Below are positions 60,401-64,000 of a DNA stretch of 64,000 bases, piece after piece. Numbering within the stretch: position 1 is the stretch's first letter; every line of letters starts with the position of its first letter. This stretch comes from Branchiostoma floridae (lineage: Eukaryota; Chordata; Leptocardii; Amphioxiformes; Branchiostomatidae): NCBI RefSeq assembly GCF_000003815.2, contig NC_049982.1:23394169-23458168 (forward strand). The letters are read 5' to 3'. The notes beneath the pieces are model-generated. The model had not been told where the DNA came from. It saw only the letters and a list, made by a program, of their open reading frames with translations, and made no database searches. Position numbers and translations under genes: made by a program.

Positions 60401-61911
60401 AATTTCAAAACATTTGCACTATAAAAATTGTCTTTCTTACAAGCTGGGAACTTAAGATATTTATGTACTTCACATAAAACTCTTTATGACTTGAAGCCAT
60501 GTGTATACGCTTCTCTCAATCACGAAAGCACGCCAAACCGGAACACGACACGACGTGCGGGTCACCCTCGGTAAACAGCGACAAGTGGGCAAGTCAACCG
60601 TTTATTTGTTGGCTGGAGGGCCGTATCACAAAGCCGGCTCGCCAATAACCGACCCACAGGAAACCACCCTCTGTCCAAGTGATTTCCGTTCTGTCTTGTA
60701 CTAGGCTGACTTCCCATAGATAACGTGACCCATCAATTTTGCTCAGGTAACACACAATTTTTCACATCGTGGATCATCAAAAAAGTCAGCATTCCTAATC
60801 TACTTCACACAAATCAAGGGGCTGTTGACGCCACAAATACTCCTTGTGGACACAAATGCCGGGAATTACCAGAAAAACACTTGCTACGTCCGCAGATTAC
60901 CTGCTTGTTAGGCAGGGGTAAATAATTGTACAAGAGAGATAAACAGAGAAGGGGGATTCTATCAAGGGAATTATAAATCTAATTGCCAATGGGGAAGGTA
61001 AGCAGGGTGTACAGACTATTGAGTTATTTCTATATCTGCATTGCTAAGGTATTTCTGACTTCTACGTTGACACGAAATCCCCCAAAAGTAGCGAATGCAG
61101 GGATAAGTAAGACAATGTGAAGTTTCAGATCTGTGCGATGTGGTAACCCGAGATTGCTGATCAAACGGAATGTTTGAAATAGTCCCACAGTGTCAATAAC
61201 AGTGGGAACAACAGGTCCATGGAGGGAGAGAACAGATGTGGAATGTTCTCCACACAACTGGGTGGATTATCTGCTATCTTGTGTTGCACATTCAAGTACT
61301 GATATGTTACACTAGAGAACTGAATAGAATACTCTTCTATCTTCGTGGTTTAACGCAATTTCATTTGACTGTCAGTGTTACTAAATGTTACTTTGTTAGT
61401 TCTAAACGTCTTTGTACGATGTAATAACAGGGTAAAAACGCTACACACACAGCTCAAAAATTATGTCAAATCAATAATGTTGTAACAACCACATTCAAAA
61501 GTTCACAAAATCCAGAAAAAAAATCCTACTTTACATCGGCAGCTACATACTTTTTCAAGTCCAAGAAACAGTTCACATCAAAGTTGATAATGAAAAAAAA
61601 AAGTACACAGTACTATAAAAAGTTTAGTACATAATAGTAGTCTTGTACAGAAGTTCTATCAAAACTTGACTACAACTCTTTTTAAAAGCTCCTAATTGCT
61701 ACAACAGAAACGGATGGTAAAACTTTTGTCATTAGTAATTCATTATGATATTCACTCTCTGCAATAAAAAAAAATCATCAATTTTTAAGATGGGCTTTAC
61801 CTGAATGCTTGCAGCCAATTGTCTGTAGTAGTACTCATTCAAGTCTTCCATGATGAAAACAGAATCCATGATTGCAAGCCTTGCTTGTCTTGCCTCCAAA
61901 AACCCTGGCAT
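42404..61911 (-). CDS. RTKN: Rhotekin, complete
   Basis: Fourteen exons: 61911-61801, 52008-51878, 51247-51123, 50541-50370, 49871-49709, 48880-48840, 48726-48632, 47497-47394, 46260-46132, 45539-45374, 44831-44730, 43933-43785, 43311-43029 and 42591-42404. All phases agree; 652 aa (human RTKN 563). The N-terminal Rho-binding HR1-type region is DLQQKLDFEIKMRDGTTKLL and MAYMSELQRRK. The anillin-like middle domain has IRIPLMWREPE and LVHVDRTMTDITFDD. The PH domain runs from LYGNLCCRLAVQP through WTRRWCVLKG to IFAADTKEDRDTWVQAF. LRKGSLYDDL and APPWALLF match the vertebrate C-terminal landmarks. The tail is Ser/Pro-rich and ends PPKPPRLAGGSTGDR. The family binds GTP-Rho and inhibits its GTPase, acting at the cortex and with septins. 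The first exon joins in phase 0; ATGs at 61869 and 61851 are alternative starts. Confidence 0.93.
42689..42885. mobile_element. MITE with 13-base perfect ends TACTGTAAATGCA
   Basis: Exact 13-base inverted ends. The interior has GTTCGCGGTGG-type repeats. A diverged member is at 58627-58804. Confidence 0.75.
44347..44612. mobile_element. Diverged element with GGTTGC/GCAACC interior
   Basis: Interior phrases (CATCAACATTTCAGGTTGCC, GCAAAATGTGGTTGCATTT) are shared with 52155-52503. The right end TATTTCAAGCACTG is a decayed form of TATTTCGAGCCCTG. Confidence 0.6.
47920..48091. mobile_element. Second member of the TACAGTCAAACCTGT MITE family
   Basis: Ends TACAGTCAAAACTGT and ACAGGTTTGACAGTA, inverted with small changes. 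The interior again carries GTGGTC and CACTATAG phrases. Confidence 0.7.
49067..49086. repeat. AT dinucleotide microsatellite
   Basis: A run of about ten AT units in a rhotekin intron. Confidence 0.85.
49342..49635. mobile_element. CAGGGCTCGAA-ended element, GGGACA interior, 5-base target duplication
   Basis: Starts CAGGGCTCGAAGTTA, ends TTGAGGCCTG, and is flanked by TATGT on both sides (49337-49341, 49636-49640). The interior has repeated TTTTTGGGACA phrases. Confidence 0.65.
52155..52503. mobile_element. CAGGGCTCGAAATA-type element, GGTTGC interior
   Basis: The right end GGTATTTCGAGCCCTG is intact and the left end has decayed. The interior matches 44347-44612. It lies at the rhotekin-exon-2 end of intron 1. 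Confidence 0.6.
56822..57182. mobile_element. CAGGGCTCGAAATA element, GTGCACCCA interior, 5-base target duplication
   Basis: Begins CAGGGCTCGAAATA and ends TTTCGAGCCCTG, flanked by CTAGT on both sides (56817-56821, 57183-57187). The interior is rich in GTGCACCCA and its complement. Non-autonomous. Confidence 0.8.
57928..58015. mobile_element. Retroelement 3' end with AACAT tail
   Basis: CAACTTGAGAGGGATCAGAG and ACTGATCGAAAGC, then a short AACAT/TAACA repeat, as at LINE or SINE ends. The first part resembles 9432-9460. Confidence 0.4.
58627..58804. mobile_element. Diverged TACTGTAAA-ended MITE
   Basis: Ends TACTGTAAAATCA and ATTACAGTA. Shares GCGGGAATTTAATTTT and GTGGTTTTAAGTTC with 42689-42885. 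Contains a run of G. Confidence 0.6.
59798..59907 (+). CDS. Exon-like segment on the opposite strand of rhotekin intron 1
   Basis: TTATTGCAG acceptor, a 110-nt open segment (SDELENDPLTTGSETDLPKP, then SQYGSCLDLIK), and a GTACCT donor. The composition (acidic, Ser/Pro) looks coding, unlike the flanks. No partner exons were identified on the plus strand and no family is recognised. It could be a nested gene's exon or chance. Confidence 0.3.
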
Positions 61912-61924
61912 AACAGATGAGCGC

Positions 61925-62365
61925 TTGTACAACCAGTCCAACACAAGCTTGTGCTCACACTCACAGGAACCTTCGGGGACCAATTTTCCAATACAACTCA
62001 GACAGAGAAGTCTGAAACTTCCCCTCTGACTGACAGTCAACACTTGTCACTGGCAGACTCGTCCCTGTCTGTAGCTATTAAACTCACAACTGTCTGTTTT
62101 GATCAACTTCCCGCTCCTTTTTGCTCCAGATGATGAGTGCTAGTACAACCAGTCCAACACAAGCTTGTGCTCACACTCACAGGAACCTTTGGGGACCAAT
62201 TTTCCAATACAACTCAGACAGAGAAGTCAGAAACTTCCTCTGACAACACTTGTCACTGGCTAGTGTCCCTGTCTGTAGCTAACTCCCAACTGTCTGGTTC
62301 CATCAAGGAGGTTGAATATTCAACCTCCTTGGTTCCATCCACTTCCCGCTCCTTTTTGCTCTAGC
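61925..62365. repeat. Tandem duplication at the 5' end of rhotekin exon 1
   Basis: The sequence TACAACCAGTCCAACACAAG and the following 200 bases (CACTCACAGGAACCTT, GGGGACCAATTTTCCAATAC, CTTCCCGCTCCTTTTTGCTC) occur twice, from about 61927 and from about 62145. The first copy runs into the frame upstream of the chosen rhotekin ATG, so that stretch is probably untranslated leader. Confidence 0.85.
62304..62331. repeat. 28-base perfect palindrome AAGGAGGTTGAAT...
   Basis: CAAGGAGGTTGAAT followed directly by its reverse complement. A related inverted repeat with AAGGAGGTT ends is at 63963-63994. Confidence 0.85.
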
Positions 62366-63399
62366 TGACTGGGTCTGTATGCAAACACTGGCCCTCCATG
62401 TGGCGGGAGCGTGGGCGGGGAGTCTATTGTTAGCACAATGAGACCAATGGTGAGGAATGCCCCCAACAGGAAGCCCCTCTAGGAGAGGGTGTTATGTTAC
62501 CAGCTGGAGATGTCCAATGGGGGGTTCCCTTATCATGATGTCATGTTTTCATTTGTTTTTATGGCTTGAATAGGTGATAAGTGGATTGCTAATTGCTGTT
62601 TGATGAACTAAGACCTTTATGATGCTAATGAACCTGGGGTGTTAGTGTAGGGAAGTGTGAAGAACAGATCGACACTTGATGTCAGGGAAAACATGCTCTC
62701 TGCTCAGCAGTAGACTGGATCTATTTTTCCGCCCACAGACTTCATCATACTCACAGGGAACTCAAACCAAGCAGACCAACATGAAAGAAGTAGGACTACT
62801 AGAAGTTAATCCTGAGGACATATTGTGCCAATGAAAAGCTGCCTTACCATCACGTTGCTAAATTTAGTGATCTGAGTCCAAACCTGTGGGAAAGGCACAC
62901 AGGGAGTGGAAGGGAACTGGGCTGGCACATGGCTGAGAAGTGGAAACAGGGAAGTGTCAAGTTGTGAACTGCAACAGGGTCACATATGTCTTGAGTTGAG
63001 GTAAGGTTTCCCAGAGCATGTCATATTGATTTTGGTGGTCCTTCCATTGCATGATAACTGACCTTATTTTCCTCCCAGTACTAGTATCAAAGGTAAGATT
63101 ATGGAATTGTATGTAGTATATGTCTTCAATTCAAATACTACGAACAAACATGTGTCACAGGGTATACCAAATGCATCAAGTCTCTAAATAGTACAAAGAC
63201 TAGAGACTTTATGGGGAAAATTATCCAGTTGTTTGATGAATTGTTTTGAAGAATATACATTGCACTGTATATTCTGGATGTTTGGTCTAACCTTCAAAGG
63301 CAGTACTAGCAAGGAGCTTTTATCAAAGGCTCACCTTAGTACTAGTAACTACTATGACTATATGTATAAGCATTTAGAATCAAGAGCGTATATCCCAGT

Positions 63400-63877
63400 C
63401 AGGGATCGAAATACTTTTTTTTTGCTTCATGCAAAATTGCAAGTTGGCAAAAATTTTACGTGCAATTTGAAACATTTACATACAAAATACAACTAGTCTG
63501 CAACGTTCTAGTCAGCATCCATCATTCTGTCCTTCGGCCGAATTTTGCTGCACGGGATAGATAAGAATTTTGACCATTCTGTCACTTTTGACGAACTGAA
63601 ATCAGCGCATGAAAATATAGACAGAACTTCAAATTTTGGAAAGATATCCACATAATCAGAATGTAAGTTTGCAGCAAAACCAAATTTGATTGTTTATAAC
63701 ACTTACTGACGACCGGTGACGATCCCCGTCAGACAAACAAAGGCATCATGGCCTCAGTATTTTTACTATAGGGCAGGTATTTTCAACATGCAAGATTGCA
63801 AGTTCAAAATATTTTTATGTGCAAATCTCAAAAACTACGTGCAAATTGCAAGTTAAGTATGTGTATTTCGAACCCTG
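63400..63877. mobile_element. CAGGG-TCGAAATA element, GCAAATTGCAAG interior
   Basis: Begins CAGGGATCGAAATAC and ends GTATTTCGAACCCTG. The interior repeats GCAAATTGCAAG, CTCATGCAAAATTGC-like and ACGTGCAA phrases. No target duplication was seen. Confidence 0.7.
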
Positions 63878-63962
63878 CCTATTATAATGTTAAGAAATTA
63901 ATGGATGATAATGTATCCTAGTCTGATTCCTAGCGAAGGAGATGGCAAGACAAAATCATATC

Positions 63963-63994
63963 AAGGAGGTTATATAACTCTATATAACCTCCTT
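63963..63994. repeat. Inverted repeat AAGGAGGTTATATA
   Basis: Fourteen-base arms with a four-base loop at the right edge of the window. Confidence 0.85.
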
Positions 63995-64000
63995 TGTCAG

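Larger units (their letters stand above)
52009..61800. other. Rhotekin intron 1
   Basis: A 9.8-kb intron. It contains the GGTTGC element (52155-52503), a locally GC-richer block with several long frames (55356-56065) but no recognisable domain, a CAGGGCTCGAAATA element (56822-57182), a LINE- or SINE-like 3' end with an AACAT tail (about 57928-58015), a TACTGTAAA MITE (58627-58804) and a plus-strand exon-like segment (59798-59907). Otherwise AT-rich, with nothing recognised. Confidence 0.55.
61912..64000. other. Upstream of rhotekin exon 1
   Basis: Contains the tandem duplication, two palindromes and a CAGGG element. No convincing gene, TATA box or exon was recognised; the rhotekin promoter is presumably here or beyond the duplication. 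Confidence 0.5.

Overview
The window looks like nuclear DNA of a lancelet (Branchiostoma-like invertebrate chordate). The genes are split into many short exons with GT..AG introns and are mostly in phase 1. They encode deuterostome innate-immunity families (RIG-I-like helicase, MAVS, TIR and CARD proteins) plus rhotekin. The DNA between exons is dense in short inverted-repeat transposons, truncated LINE ends, a tRNA-derived SINE and tandem repeats. The species assignment is inference; the gene calls rest on exon-by-exon translation with splice phase checked.

Layout. (1) 1-7737, minus strand: a chimeric adaptor-like gene of which ten coding exons can be joined without a phase error (973 codons), running off the left edge. 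Its domains in order are a RAIDD-like CARD, a TIR, two TRADD-N-like domains, a coiled coil, the two CARDs of a RIG-I-like receptor, and the first half of a MAVS CARD. (2) 10180-24617, minus strand: a complete 18-exon RIG-I/MDA5/LGP2-type receptor (978 aa) with two CARDs, a DECH helicase and a zinc-binding C-terminal domain. (3) 28132-31122, plus strand: a four-exon tail-anchored CARD protein that reads as the MAVS adaptor (595 aa), divergent from the receptor and 3.5 kb away. (4) 34942/38194-39627, plus strand: an unrecognised acidic tail-anchored protein. (5) 42404-61911, minus strand: a complete 14-exon rhotekin (652 aa) with a 9.8-kb first intron.

How they fit together. A cytosolic RNA sensor and the adaptor that reads it through CARD-CARD contact lie side by side. 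The leftmost gene is built partly from copies of exons of both, joined to a CARD-TIR-TRADD-N-coiled-coil front end. The MAVS-derived copy extends through intron 1 of MAVS in inverted orientation, and the join to receptor CARD2 lies inside an exon exactly at the MAVS start methionine. The receptor start codon has become TTG in the chimera, and the adjoining CCAG can serve as a 3' splice site, which would fuse the two modules in frame. This chimera beside its apparent donor genes is the most interesting content of the window.

Rhotekin (Rho effector with a PH domain) is not obviously related to the immune genes. The rest is introns, untranslated regions and repeats.
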